This document shows, piece after piece, positions 13,481-20,810 of a DNA stretch of 25,031 bases. The stretch lies in the IMG/VR virus record IMGVR_UViG_3300008116_000453, positions 1-25,031 of that record, one strand, 5' to 3'. Under the pieces are notes generated by a model. That model saw only the letters and a list, made by a program, of their open reading frames with translations, searched no databases and had not been told where the DNA came from. Position 1 is the stretch's first letter. Each line of letters opens with the position of its first letter. The position numbers and the translations under genes were made by a program. This stretch comes from a virus.

Positions 13481-13520
13481 ACAGCTTAGAAATGTAGCTT
13501 TCTACTTCTCATTAAGCTGT
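13481..13520 (-). promoter_or_regulatory. Intergenic hairpin before the gene at 13231-13455
   Basis: ACAGCTTA (13481-13488) and TAAGCTGT (13513-13520) pair perfectly over 8 bp. Inside, a further 9-bp helix with one mismatch and one G-U closes around AAAG. No T tract follows on either strand, so this is probably not a terminator. It may mark RNA processing or protect a downstream message end. It fills most of the 72-base gap. Confidence 0.5.
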
Positions 13521-13527
13521 TATGATG

Positions 13528-13785
13528 TCATTCGACGATTTTGTTGAAAAAGTTAGCATTAATCCAATCTTCTGCTTCACCCACATTAGGTGGAGCCTGG
13601 ATGACCCAAGTGATCTCCATGATTTCCTCTGATCCATTTTCATGGTCTTCAGTCACAACAACTGTAAATTCAAAAGTTTCAGTCTGAATTTCATCTTCCC
13701 ACTGAGAACAATCGCAGGTGTACTCTCCACTATAGTATTTGGTAGAGGAAAATGGAGTCTTTTCTATTGTAAACTTTCCTTTCAT
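13528..13785 (-). CDS. Hypothetical small protein
   Basis: 85 residues: MKGKFTIEKTPFSSTKYYSG, EYTCDCSQWEDEIQTETFEF, TVVVTEDHENGSEEIMEITW, VIQAPPNVGEAEDWINANFF. Beta-rich first part with a CDC pair, then a short helix at the end. Composition is acidic and the protein is probably soluble. No family recognised. It starts 5 bases after the stop of the DUF4241-like gene upstream, so it is likely co-translated from the same message. A hairpin follows its stop. Confidence 0.65.
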   Translation of the reverse strand: MKGKFTIEKTPFSSTKYYSGEYTCDCSQWEDEIQTETFEFTVVVTEDHENGSEEIMEITWVIQAPPNVGEAEDWINANFFNKIVE

Positions 13786-13790
13786 GGTTA

Positions 13791-14252
13791 TTATTCTTCA
13801 TCATTAAAGTGAACAGACACAGACACCAGTTCTCCCTGGTCGTCATAGTTGGCAAACACTGGATAAATTCCATCACCACAAGCAGTGCTGAAAGCAACAG
13901 CTACACCGTCATGTCCCAGCTTATAGTTAAGCTGACCATGTCCTTTGGCAGACAAGGTAGCTTTACAGCAAGCGTTGTAACTGAAATTGTGCATGGAATC
14001 AGGACTATCAAGTTCTTTCCATTCACCGGATGCTATTAGCTGGTTCATGGTTTGACCACCATATTTTGGAATTGGTGTATCATACTTAGCAAAGTCTACA
14101 CGATACTGCAAAATATCACCTGTAGTTTTGTGCTGGTACTTTCTGATGTCCTGAAACTCTTCTTTTTCCCAATCAGAATCAATGTAGCAGGGATCACATA
14201 AAACAAGCTGACCTGAGTCAACTCCTACTACTCCAATTTGTACTTTTTTCAT
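13791..14252 (-). CDS. DUF4241-like conserved protein
   Basis: 153 residues. The N-terminus GVVGVDSGQLVLCDPCYIDS is typical of phage proteins of this group (GxxVDSGxLxLxDPCY). The C-terminus has AVAFSTACGDGIYPVFANYD, then DQGELVSVSVHFNDEE (GDGxYPVxxxxDxxGxxxxxxxxF), which fits DUF4241 best, from memory of the motif. The middle is variable. The conserved DPCY and GDGxYP sites suggest ligand binding, activity unknown. The ATG at 14252 follows an A-rich leader with a run of 12 A residues; a small gene (14218-14367) overlaps this start in another frame. Confidence 0.65.
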   Translation of the reverse strand: MKKVQIGVVGVDSGQLVLCDPCYIDSDWEKEEFQDIRKYQHKTTGDILQYRVDFAKYDTPIPKYGGQTMNQLIASGEWKELDSPDSMHNFSYNACCKATLSAKGHGQLNYKLGHDGVAVAFSTACGDGIYPVFANYDDQGELVSVSVHFNDEE

Positions 14253-14367
14253 GTTGTTTTTTTTTTTTAGGTTTTACTAATACTTTCAGATGAACCTGAT
14301 AAAAAGCTCCATGTTTTAACAGATCAATTGGTAATAATTCATCATGTTTGTTTTCATCAGGTTCCAT
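14218..14367 (-). CDS. Hypothetical 49-residue protein
   Basis: ATG at 14367, TGA at 14218. Sequence: MEPDENKHDELLPIDLLKHG, then AFYQVHLKVLVKPKKKKQHE, then a tail KSTNWSSRS read inside the next gene. An acidic start, an amphipathic middle and a lysine run encoded by 12 consecutive A residues are visible. It fills an otherwise empty 104-base gap and overlaps the upstream gene by 11 bases and the downstream gene by 35. The composition looks protein-like up to the lysine run; the tail may be accidental. The A12 run could allow slippage into the frame of the downstream gene. The start also forms a 13-bp inverted repeat with 14288-14300. Confidence 0.45.
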   Translation of the reverse strand: MEPDENKHDELLPIDLLKHGAFYQVHLKVLVKPKKKKQHEKSTNWSSRS

Positions 14368-14725
14368 TACTTAGTTTTTTAAGTTCTTCAATTTCAACAA
14401 GCACCCTGTCCATCTTCTCAGAAATTTTCAGGTTTATTTTGTTTGTGCTGCCATGTACATAGCACTCACTTAAAGACCTATAAATAGATTGCAACTCTTT
14501 CATTTTTGCATTGTTTGCAGAAGTTTTTGGTTCTTCTTTGCGATTCTTGTAAATAATTTCTAAAGCGTCATCTAAAGAAAAATCCATTCCTTTTTCATGC
14601 AGCTTTGCAAAAACATCTTGAATGGTTGCTACAATTGTCAAATTGTCAATGTGAACCTCAGTCATTGCAAGAGCGATTCTTACAAACTCAGGCTTCAGGG
14701 TCTTTAATGGATATGTTGTTTTCAT
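14357..14725 (-). CDS. Hypothetical helical protein
   Basis: 122 residues from the ATG at 14725; a TTG-started longer form (14749) would overlap the upstream gene more and is less likely. N-terminal part: MKTTYPLKTLKPEFVRIALA, then DNLTIVATIQDVFAKLHEKG, then DFSLDDALEIIYKNRKEEP. C-terminal part is a long helical stretch, KISEKMDRVLVEIEELKKLS, likely a coiled coil. Alpha-helical throughout, no cysteine-rich motif. No family recognised. It overlaps the upstream zinc-motif gene by 38 bases. Confidence 0.65.
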   Translation of the reverse strand: MKTTYPLKTLKPEFVRIALAMTEVHIDNLTIVATIQDVFAKLHEKGMDFSLDDALEIIYKNRKEEPKTSANNAKMKELQSIYRSLSECYVHGSTNKINLKISEKMDRVLVEIEELKKLSNGT

Positions 14726-15107
14726 GTCGGTATTGAAGTTCTTTAGCAATAAGTTTTAAGTGCCACTCCGCACCACCAAACGCTAAAACAGCTGCCAAAT
14801 GTTCATCAGTCATTTCAGCAAGTTTTACCCAGGTGAGTGGTTCTTTGCCACTTTTACCTCTTGAGCCACGTGTAGCATACTGTCTTACTTTTTCAAAAGG
14901 TTCATCTGCATATACAGTCAAAAGCTCAATTAATTCAAGATCTAATGCACCATGACGCAGATAGCTCATACCTCCATCAACAGAAGCATGATTAGGACAA
15001 CCACAAGTATTGTAATCATGGCGATGACGACTCACAATTGTTTTTGAACAAACTTTGCATAAAACAGCGTTATACACAATCTGTCTTTCAGTTATTTCTT
15101 TACTCAT
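14688..15107 (-). CDS. Conserved phage protein with zinc motif (RHDYxxC, VDGG)
   Basis: 139 residues from the ATG at 15107. Residues 15-45 hold CKVCSKTIVSRHRHDYNTCG, then CPNHASVDGGMSYLRHG: a CxxC plus CxC set that probably binds zinc, with the SRHRHDYxxCxC and VDGGxxYLR signature of a phage family of unknown role. Later blocks YATRGSRGKSGKEPLTWVKL and AEMTDEHLAAVLAFGGAEWH are also typical (RGxxGxxGxxPLxxVxLxxMxDxHLxAV). Longer forms upstream lack support. It follows 8 bases after the radical SAM gene and is probably part of the same transcript. Confidence 0.75.
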   Translation of the reverse strand: MSKEITERQIVYNAVLCKVCSKTIVSRHRHDYNTCGCPNHASVDGGMSYLRHGALDLELIELLTVYADEPFEKVRQYATRGSRGKSGKEPLTWVKLAEMTDEHLAAVLAFGGAEWHLKLIAKELQYRHENNISIKDPEA

Positions 15108-15115
15108 AGGATCAG

Positions 15116-15973
15116 TTAAAAAATGTAACGAATGTAATTCCAAGGGATGATGCTTTCATGCAGCTTTCTAAAATCAGCAATGTAACCAGCTTTCAAAGAA
15201 GCTTTGTATCTTAGGTTTACACCTCCATATTGAGATACTTTATCTTCTTGTATCTCAGGGCGCCAGATAAGACTCTCACCGGCGGCATTGTTTTTAAGGT
15301 TTTGATGATGTCTTGCTGTGTTATGCGTAAGAAAAATAACTTCTGCTTTTACAGCAGGTTTGTACTCGTCTTTGACAGCATTGTTCAAGTCTTCAAATAA
15401 TTTCTGATAGTTTTCAAGCCAGTTATCTGTGACGATTACTGGTGAAAAGTTCACATGTACATCATAACCTGCCTCAACAAACATGTTGATAGCATCAAGA
15501 CGTTCTTGAATGCTTGATGTTTCAGGCTCAAGCACATCTGCATAGCATTGTGGCATTAAAGAAAACCTGATGCGTATTTTTTTCTGAGGATTGTATAACA
15601 ACAGCTTCTTGTTCACATACTTGGTGGCAAAAGAACCCATAATTTTTTCGTTCATCTTGAAAAAATCAAATATCTGTTGCCAGTTGTGGTACTTCAGATG
15701 CAACGCAAAGTCTTCATTGCAAGAAATGTCGTAAGTGATCAGACTTTCATGTGTCTGATTAGGTTTTTCTACCTGAGCAAACCAGCTATGATTGTTGATA
15801 GCAGTGAGGATCTCTCCTGTGTTTTTGGCAATGTCTAAGCCAGTAGGCTTATGTCGCTTCATGTAACAGTAAACACATTGAAACAGGCATCCGTGCCCAA
15901 AGCTGGGTGAGATAAAGTCTGTGCTTCTGCCACTTTCTCTAATGAGCATGGATTTTCTGTCAATAATCTTCAT
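15116..15973 (-). CDS. Radical SAM protein, spore photoproduct lyase-like
   Basis: 285 residues. The iron-sulfur motif CLFQCVYC (C29, C33, C36; CxxxCxxC) follows ISPSFGHG, as in spore photoproduct lyase (SplB) and related enzymes, which split thymine photodimers using a 5'-deoxyadenosyl radical. Later blocks FSLMPQCYADVLEPETSSIQ, RLDAINMFVEAGYDVHVNFS, PVIVTDNWLENYQKL and AEVIFLTHNTARHH follow the Spl layout (xRxSxxP, R..A....GY.v...fxPV). It is shorter than typical SplB (about 340). Photodimer repair of phage DNA is possible; a DNA-modification role cannot be excluded. It overlaps the upstream zinc-ribbon gene by 14 bases, so the two are coupled. Confidence 0.85.
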   Translation of the reverse strand: MKIIDRKSMLIRESGRSTDFISPSFGHGCLFQCVYCYMKRHKPTGLDIAKNTGEILTAINNHSWFAQVEKPNQTHESLITYDISCNEDFALHLKYHNWQQIFDFFKMNEKIMGSFATKYVNKKLLLYNPQKKIRIRFSLMPQCYADVLEPETSSIQERLDAINMFVEAGYDVHVNFSPVIVTDNWLENYQKLFEDLNNAVKDEYKPAVKAEVIFLTHNTARHHQNLKNNAAGESLIWRPEIQEDKVSQYGGVNLRYKASLKAGYIADFRKLHESIIPWNYIRYIF

Positions 15974-16166
15974 GGTTTAATTTTCTTATTTCCCATTCAG
16001 TGTCTAGTGCCTGGTTATAACTGTAGTTTTTACTACATTTGCCACAGGTCAGGTGTTCATCATGGCGGATAGCCACGGTGTCTTCTTCAGTGATGTGCGG
16101 TTTACAATTGGTACAGTCACAAGCGTTTGGTGTCTTACAATGCGGACAGTAAAATGCTCCTTTCAT
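15960..16166 (-). CDS. Small zinc-ribbon protein
   Basis: 68 residues with several cysteine pairs: FYCPHCKTPNACDCTNCKPH (residues 6-24) and TCGKCSKNYSY (40-50). The first and last CxxC pairs look like a zinc ribbon with a CxCxxC insertion that could bind a second metal. The start ATG at 16166 overlaps the upstream stop by 4 bases and the end overlaps the radical SAM gene by 14 bases. Coupling on both sides suggests joint use; it may serve as a partner of the radical SAM enzyme or simply be a DNA- or RNA-binding ribbon. No function is known. Confidence 0.65.
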   Translation of the reverse strand: MKGAFYCPHCKTPNACDCTNCKPHITEEDTVAIRHDEHLTCGKCSKNYSYNQALDTEWEIRKLNHEDY

Positions 16167-16372
16167 AGCCAGCCAAGTTTTAAGTGTGCGATTTCTGTAC
16201 GTTGACCGGTGTAACTCTGATAGTCATCCCAATCATCATTGCAGTGATACACCACAAATGCGTGGTAAGGGTCTTCTGGAAAAGACTTAATGATACCATG
16301 TTCTTTAGCTCCTTTGTGCACATATGTGACTTTGGTGCCTTCAGTCATTAATTGCATGATTGTGTGAGTCAT
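16163..16372 (-). CDS. Conserved small phage protein
   Basis: 69 residues: MTHTIMQLMTEGTKVTYVHK, GAKEHGIIKSFPEDPYHAFV, VYHCNDDWDDYQSYTGQRTE, IAHLKLGWL. The order TKVTYxxxGxKExGIxKS, FVVYxCxDDWxxYxxYTGxRT and LxxGW is common in phage small proteins of unknown function; it looks like one small beta-barrel domain (SH3-like). A large hairpin (16376-16412) ends 3 bases before its ATG. It overlaps the zinc-ribbon gene by 4 bases. Confidence 0.7.
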   Translation of the reverse strand: MTHTIMQLMTEGTKVTYVHKGAKEHGIIKSFPEDPYHAFVVYHCNDDWDDYQSYTGQRTEIAHLKLGWL

Positions 16373-16375
16373 AGA

Positions 16376-16412
16376 AACAAAGGGTACAGCGCATTAACAC
16401 TGGACCCTTGTT
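16376..16412 (-). promoter_or_regulatory. Interrupted hairpin in front of the gene at 16163-16372
   Basis: Three helices stack: AACAA/TTGTT, GGGT/ACCC and CAGCG/CACTG (one G-U), separated by a one-base bulge and a 1x1 mismatch, with a 6-base loop. The total is 14 bp. It lies in the 49-base gap after the SPFH gene and ends 3 bases before the next ATG. There is no T tract, so translational control or RNA processing is more likely than termination. Confidence 0.5.
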
Positions 16413-16421
16413 CTCTACTAA

Positions 16422-17270
16422 TTAATTAACAGGTTTGTAAAGCATAGGTGCTTGACCGTATACAGGTAGCTTGCCATCCCAACGCTCAATCCATTGCTGT
16501 TTAAGCAACATTTCTGTAAGAGTGCGTTGTTTTAATGCATTAGCTTCTGCTTCTGCTTTAGCAGATGTCAAAAGTGCTTGTGCATTACCTTCAGCAGTAG
16601 CAACTTTAATTTTAGCTTGTGCTTCAGCAGATTTAACTTGGTTTTCAGCAGTAAGTGCTGCTTGAACTGCGTTGTTCTTAGCTTCAATAGCTTTCTTGAA
16701 AGTTTCTGGATACACAAGGTTAGAAGTAAACTGTGCCAAAACAAATCCTTCAGGATACAACTGTGACTCTAATACTTTACGCACTTTAACTTCAAACTGC
16801 TCACGATTAGAAATAAGTTCATCAGCAGTATAAGAGTTGGCTACAATACGAAAAGCGTCATACACAGCAGTTTTAAGAAATCCTTCTTCAATAGCGTCAA
16901 GAGTTAAGCGATACTTACCAAAAATATAAGGAACACGATCACGTTTGACAGCGTAGTTAACTATTGGAGAAACATGAAACTCTGAACCATCTTTTGAGTT
17001 AACAATAAATGACTCATCAGCAGCATCTTCACCGTTGTTTTTATACTCTTTATGCTGTACAAAAGTAGGAAACTCAATAATCTTTGTGCTGAAAGGATTG
17101 TAGAAGACCCATCCTGTAACTTCAGTAGCATCATCTACACCTTTACCATCTCCATAAAGATTTACTTTAACACCAACATGTCCTGCGTCAATACGCTCGC
17201 AACAAGACAAAGAAAATATCATTAGTAGCGCCGCAACAGATGATAATAAAGTTATTTTAGCTTGGTTCAT
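16422..17270 (-). CDS. SPFH/prohibitin-like membrane protein
   Basis: 282 residues. N-terminal signal or anchor: MNQAKITLLSSVAALLMIFS then LSCCERIDAGHVGVKVNL. The cysteine pair might be lipidated in Bacteroidota style (SLSC), or the segment may stay as an anchor. The SPFH (Band 7) domain follows: AGHVGVKVNLYG, GWVFYNPFSTKIIEFPTFVQ, then SKDGSEFHVSPIVNYAVKRD. The tail is a long A/E/K-rich coiled coil (AIEAKNNAVQAALTAENQVK, AEAQAKIKVATAEGNAQALL), the classic prohibitin/stomatin arrangement that forms rings on membranes. It overlaps the small membrane-protein gene by 14 bases and lies in one operon with the AAA+ and VWA genes. A host envelope or membrane-remodelling role is inferred. Confidence 0.85.
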   Translation of the reverse strand: MNQAKITLLSSVAALLMIFSLSCCERIDAGHVGVKVNLYGDGKGVDDATEVTGWVFYNPFSTKIIEFPTFVQHKEYKNNGEDAADESFIVNSKDGSEFHVSPIVNYAVKRDRVPYIFGKYRLTLDAIEEGFLKTAVYDAFRIVANSYTADELISNREQFEVKVRKVLESQLYPEGFVLAQFTSNLVYPETFKKAIEAKNNAVQAALTAENQVKSAEAQAKIKVATAEGNAQALLTSAKAEAEANALKQRTLTEMLLKQQWIERWDGKLPVYGQAPMLYKPVN

Positions 17271-17493
17271 TGTTTTTTGGTTTTTTGATATTGTTAATAA
17301 CCTTTTGAAATACTGTCACAATTATCGTGGACAGTGCAATGACAAGGGATAAGGCTATAATAAAACCCATGTACACTGCTATATTGCTGTCTTGATTCAT
17401 CAGCCAAAACGCAAGGCGTGATAGCTCCATAATGAGTGCAAAGACAAACAAATAGACAAAAATTTTAATATAAATGTTTTTGAATTGATTCAT
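17257..17493 (-). CDS. Small two-helix membrane protein
   Basis: 78 residues from the ATG at 17493 (another ATG at 17499 and a TTG at 17508 are also in frame). Two hydrophobic segments: FVYLFVFALIMELSRLAFWL and YMGFIIALSLVIALSTIIVT, joined by a short polar loop, then a basic tail KVINNIKKPKNNEPS. No family recognised. Its end overlaps the start of the SPFH gene by 14 bases, so the two are probably made together; a complex at the membrane is plausible. A strong hairpin lies just upstream. Confidence 0.7.
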   Translation of the reverse strand: MNQFKNIYIKIFVYLFVFALIMELSRLAFWLMNQDSNIAVYMGFIIALSLVIALSTIIVTVFQKVINNIKKPKNNEPS

Positions 17494-17510
17494 AAGCATT
17501 AGTAACAAAC

Positions 17511-17538
17511 CCAGATGCAGAAGTTACTCTGCACCTGG
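17511..17538 (-). terminator. Hairpin after the VWA gene, possible weak terminator
   Basis: CCAGATGCAGA (17511-17521) and TCTGCACCTGG (17528-17538) form an 11-bp stem with one G-U and a 6-base loop. On the minus strand GTTTGTT follows, a poor T tract. It lies 11 bases after the VWA stop and 17 bases before the membrane-protein ATG. Partial termination that lowers expression of the membrane genes, or RNA processing, is likely. Confidence 0.5.
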
Positions 17539-17549
17539 TGTTCATTTTG

Positions 17550-19382
17550 TTAAAGAGTGACCCGTTCTTTGATAAGCTTGTCTACTTTGCGTGACATATA
17601 GTTGATCATGTCATTAGGTAGATTTTTGATGTCAGTCATCTTGATAAAGTAGTCAAACATTTGAGCTGAAGGCACTGATTCTTCAATAGCAATCTGAATT
17701 ACCTGAAAACCTAAAGCCTGTGCTTTTTGAACTTTAGATTTGGTGTCTTCAATAGCAGATTTGCCACTGTAGCCTACAGCTGAAGGCTGACCATCTGAGA
17801 GTACAAACAACAAGCCCTGATTGGGTGTGTTTTTACGTACTCTTTTTGCAAAAGCAAGTATAGCGTCACCGTCGCGGTTGTTACCTCTTGCTTCAATAGA
17901 TCCTAAGGAAAAAGGATCTGTGACATATCCTTTCTCACGGTAAACACGCAAGTAAGTGAGATGTGTAGAAGGTGTATCTGCAGTATGACCATACATGTAC
18001 AAGTCTACATCAGGCATGTTTTTGAAAACTTCGTTAATGAATATGGCAGCTTGTCGTGCTTTGTCAATTTTGCTGCCTCCCATGGAGCCTGATTCATCAA
18101 TCAATACGCCCACACAGATTTTATTTGTGGTGACGCGTCCCATTCTTTCATAGATAGTAGGGACGTTTTGAACAGCTTCTGCAATCTTGTTGGTATCAAG
18201 TCTACCAGAACGCATTGACTTCATTACAAAAGCCTGGTCTTTACTTTTTCTTGCAAAAAGCTTTTGAAGCACAGCAGCTTTAGTACCGTCTACTTTGTGC
18301 AACGCATTTTTGTATGCGCTGACATTAGTGTCAGCTTTTAAGAAGACTACAGTGCTGTCTTCAGCAAAACCTTCTTCATCATAATCTTTAGAATTAGGTA
18401 TATGATGCGCGCCAGGTATCATGTCCTCAGTAAAATCTTCAAACTCTTTTGTGAAAGCTCCTTCTTTGTTACCTTCTTCAGCATTAATCAAAGATTTGAT
18501 CATCTCTTTAGCTATCTCATCCAGGTCTGATTTACTCAGCTTTGGTTTTGATTTGCCAGAAGATGACCCACCGTCTTCTTCATCATCTCCTTCTCCAGGT
18601 GGAGGTGGTTCTTCGTCTTCGGTATATTTGACAATGATGTTGGTTAAAGAAGTAGCCATGCTAGCACATTCTGCAGTTGTATTAGGTATGCCGCCATACT
18701 TTTTCAAAAGACGTTCAATAGCTGTTACAGGCTTTTCAAATTCTTCAAGATCACTTTCAGAAATATTAGCAGGATAGCGTAACATTTTGACAATAAGATC
18801 CATCAAACGCTTTTGAGCAGGTTCTTCTTCCCCTACAACTGGTGCATTTTCATAGCGATGGTTCTTGAACTTTTGAACAAACTTAAGATAACCTGGCAGA
18901 CGATCTGCAAGTTTTTTGTCAATACGTTCTGTATTCAACACAGTAAACAAAAGATCTTTCAGACCTACGTCTTTAGAGGTGTCTCTTGCTTTCATAGTCT
19001 GATAATACTCAGAAGTAGTCTGCATTGTGGCCAGTGCAGCATTTTGAATGGAAGCACCGTAAAACGCATCCAACAGCTCTGTGTCTTTGTCCAGGTAGTT
19101 TCCTTTCTTATCGCGCAACATGCTCAATGGAATTTGCACTGAAGGATTACGTGAATTTGCTTCTACGTTATTGGTGTATTCAAAGTCTTTAGGAACACCA
19201 ATTACCCTGAATATAGAACCAATCATCTTAGCAGCTACTTTCAGAGAGTCGTTATTGCGGACAAAGAATGAGGAGTAAGAATCTCTGCCTCTGTCCCAGC
19301 TGAAAAATCTTTTAGAGTCATCAGCAAATGTGTAGGCATCTTCTGCCCTGCGGTTAAACCAGTCTCTTGACAGTTTACTCAT
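17550..19382 (-). CDS. VWA-domain protein, CobT/MoxR-partner type
   Basis: 610 residues. The N-terminal 240 residues are helical with no clear family; about 255-285 is an acidic, P/G/S-rich linker (EDEEPPPPGEGDDEEDGG), as in CobT-type proteins. The C-terminal VWA domain has a full metal-ion adhesion site: DESGS (429-433), RDGD (503-506) and LSDGQPSA (528-535). VWA proteins of this type pair with MoxR/CobS-like ATPases, which remodel or load metals onto targets; the matching ATPase gene is directly upstream (19497-20783). CobST-like pairs occur in several large phages, where the target is unknown. The ATG at 19382 has an A-rich leader. Confidence 0.88.
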   Translation of the reverse strand: MSKLSRDWFNRRAEDAYTFADDSKRFFSWDRGRDSYSSFFVRNNDSLKVAAKMIGSIFRVIGVPKDFEYTNNVEANSRNPSVQIPLSMLRDKKGNYLDKDTELLDAFYGASIQNAALATMQTTSEYYQTMKARDTSKDVGLKDLLFTVLNTERIDKKLADRLPGYLKFVQKFKNHRYENAPVVGEEEPAQKRLMDLIVKMLRYPANISESDLEEFEKPVTAIERLLKKYGGIPNTTAECASMATSLTNIIVKYTEDEEPPPPGEGDDEEDGGSSSGKSKPKLSKSDLDEIAKEMIKSLINAEEGNKEGAFTKEFEDFTEDMIPGAHHIPNSKDYDEEGFAEDSTVVFLKADTNVSAYKNALHKVDGTKAAVLQKLFARKSKDQAFVMKSMRSGRLDTNKIAEAVQNVPTIYERMGRVTTNKICVGVLIDESGSMGGSKIDKARQAAIFINEVFKNMPDVDLYMYGHTADTPSTHLTYLRVYREKGYVTDPFSLGSIEARGNNRDGDAILAFAKRVRKNTPNQGLLFVLSDGQPSAVGYSGKSAIEDTKSKVQKAQALGFQVIQIAIEESVPSAQMFDYFIKMTDIKNLPNDMINYMSRKVDKLIKERVTL

Positions 19383-19434
19383 GGTGTTTTAGTTTTAAGT
19401 TTTGTCTGACAAATAATAAACATTTGCGACATCA

Positions 19435-19467
19435 GGGTGTGAGCAACACGAATGTCACTCACAACCC
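19435..19467 (-). promoter_or_regulatory. Hairpin between the AAA+ and VWA genes
   Basis: GGGTGTGAG and CTCACA-A-CCC pair over 9 bp with a one-base bulge, enclosing a 14-base loop. No T tract follows. The 114-base gap around it also has a TATTATTTG string on the minus strand (spacing one base off the -7 pattern) and nothing else recognisable. Function unknown; it may allow different levels of the two partner proteins. Confidence 0.4.
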
Positions 19468-19496
19468 TTTTGTCACAAACTCGCTGATCCTACAGC

Positions 19497-20783
19497 TTAA
19501 AACGCAGAAACGATAGACAATACCTTGCTGCGCTCACTCACACCAATGCTGTCTTCAAACAGCGGCATGATCGTGGCCAGCAATGCTTTGTCTACTTCAA
19601 AACCATCAGAGATAAGTGATGCAGCTTGCAAGGTGTGACGAACTGACACAGGAGTGGATAGTTCCTGTTCTTTGTACTGCTTGCGAATCTCATTAGAGAC
19701 TCTGACAATAGCAGTAGCAGCCTTTTCGTCTACGCCGGTGCGCAGTTTTAGCACATTAATCTCATCACGCTCTGAAGGATAGCCCAGCTCTACAGGAAAG
19801 AACCTGTCAAGCAAAGCGCGATCAATACTATGGGTGCCAGAATACTCTGAACCCAGGTTTGCAGTAGCAAAGAACACGGTGTTTTCATGCACTGCAATCC
19901 TGCGCTCACCATCTTCACAAGCGATATCTACAGGCAAGTAACGTCGCTTGTCTAAGCATGGAAATAGGATATTATTAGCTGCAAGTGGAGAGCGGTTAAG
20001 CTCATCAAGCAGTACAATACCACCGCTCTGAATGTGAGAAACAAAAGGTGCTTGTTCAAACGAAGAGTGACCTTCCTTGTTTAGACGGTGTACACCTAAC
20101 AGAGCGCTTTGGGCGTCTTGTACAGTACCCATATCTTGGATATAAAGCTCTTTTCCCATAGCAGTTGCCAAGTGGTAAAGAATTTCTGTTTTACCGCTAC
20201 CAGTAGGTCCTACAAGTAAGGTGTTTTCACCACGCAGCGCGTTGCGGCACATCAAGAACCAGATGTCTGGATCAATGTGAAAGCCAACATCTTCTGTTTT
20301 AGGTACAGGATAATGCGCTGCAATCGTGCGACGAATGTTGGTTCCAGTAGATGTTGTTCCTGGCTCTTCAGGCTTAGGAGCAATCTTGTCGTCCCAGACA
20401 TATTCATAGCCGTATGAAGCCATCTGTTCAGCCATTTTCTTGGCGTATTCTACACCATAGTCAGCGCTGTCCAGGAAATAATCAACAGCAAAGTCACAGA
20501 CTTTCTGCAAACGCTCTTTGTCAAGTGATGACAAAGGAAATAGGTTACCTTCAAAGGAAAGAGCGATGATGTTCTCTTTGCGAATATGCAAGTGATCTGC
20601 TTCAGGAAAGTCATAGCCGTCAGAAACAAAAATGGTTTCCAAAGGAAATTTAGCAAAATCAGCAATAGAAGTTGTAATCTTCAAATCTTCAATGCTACGG
20701 GTGAGAGTTTTCTCAAATGCCTGTTTAGGCAATGTTTTAATTTGGTAGCTAGTACCTTGAATAAAGCTTTGTAGTAGGATCAT
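19497..20783 (-). CDS. MoxR/CobS-like AAA+ ATPase
   Basis: 428 residues. An N-terminal region of about 165 residues with no recognised family precedes the AAA+ core. Walker A is GPTGSGKT (192-199), Walker B IVLLDELNR (256-264), sensor 1 FFATAN (304-309), and the arginine-finger region DRALLDRF (321-328). ALLGVHRL and FEQAPFVSHIQSGG are typical of the MoxR/dynein-related (AAA_5) group. Such ATPases form hexamers and work with a VWA adaptor; the VWA gene follows directly. Start is the ATG at 20783 with the A-rich leader GACAAAAATG. This pair looks functional. Confidence 0.88.
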   Translation of the reverse strand: MILLQSFIQGTSYQIKTLPKQAFEKTLTRSIEDLKITTSIADFAKFPLETIFVSDGYDFPEADHLHIRKENIIALSFEGNLFPLSSLDKERLQKVCDFAVDYFLDSADYGVEYAKKMAEQMASYGYEYVWDDKIAPKPEEPGTTSTGTNIRRTIAAHYPVPKTEDVGFHIDPDIWFLMCRNALRGENTLLVGPTGSGKTEILYHLATAMGKELYIQDMGTVQDAQSALLGVHRLNKEGHSSFEQAPFVSHIQSGGIVLLDELNRSPLAANNILFPCLDKRRYLPVDIACEDGERRIAVHENTVFFATANLGSEYSGTHSIDRALLDRFFPVELGYPSERDEINVLKLRTGVDEKAATAIVRVSNEIRKQYKEQELSTPVSVRHTLQAASLISDGFEVDKALLATIMPLFEDSIGVSERSKVLSIVSAF

Positions 20784-20810
20784 TTTTGTCTTTTTGTTAG
20801 AGTTGAATGT

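Noticed and set aside
19468-19479. 12-base string TTTGTGACAAAA shared with 9599-9610
   Set aside because: In AT-rich DNA of this length a shared 12-mer is expected by chance; no common context was found.
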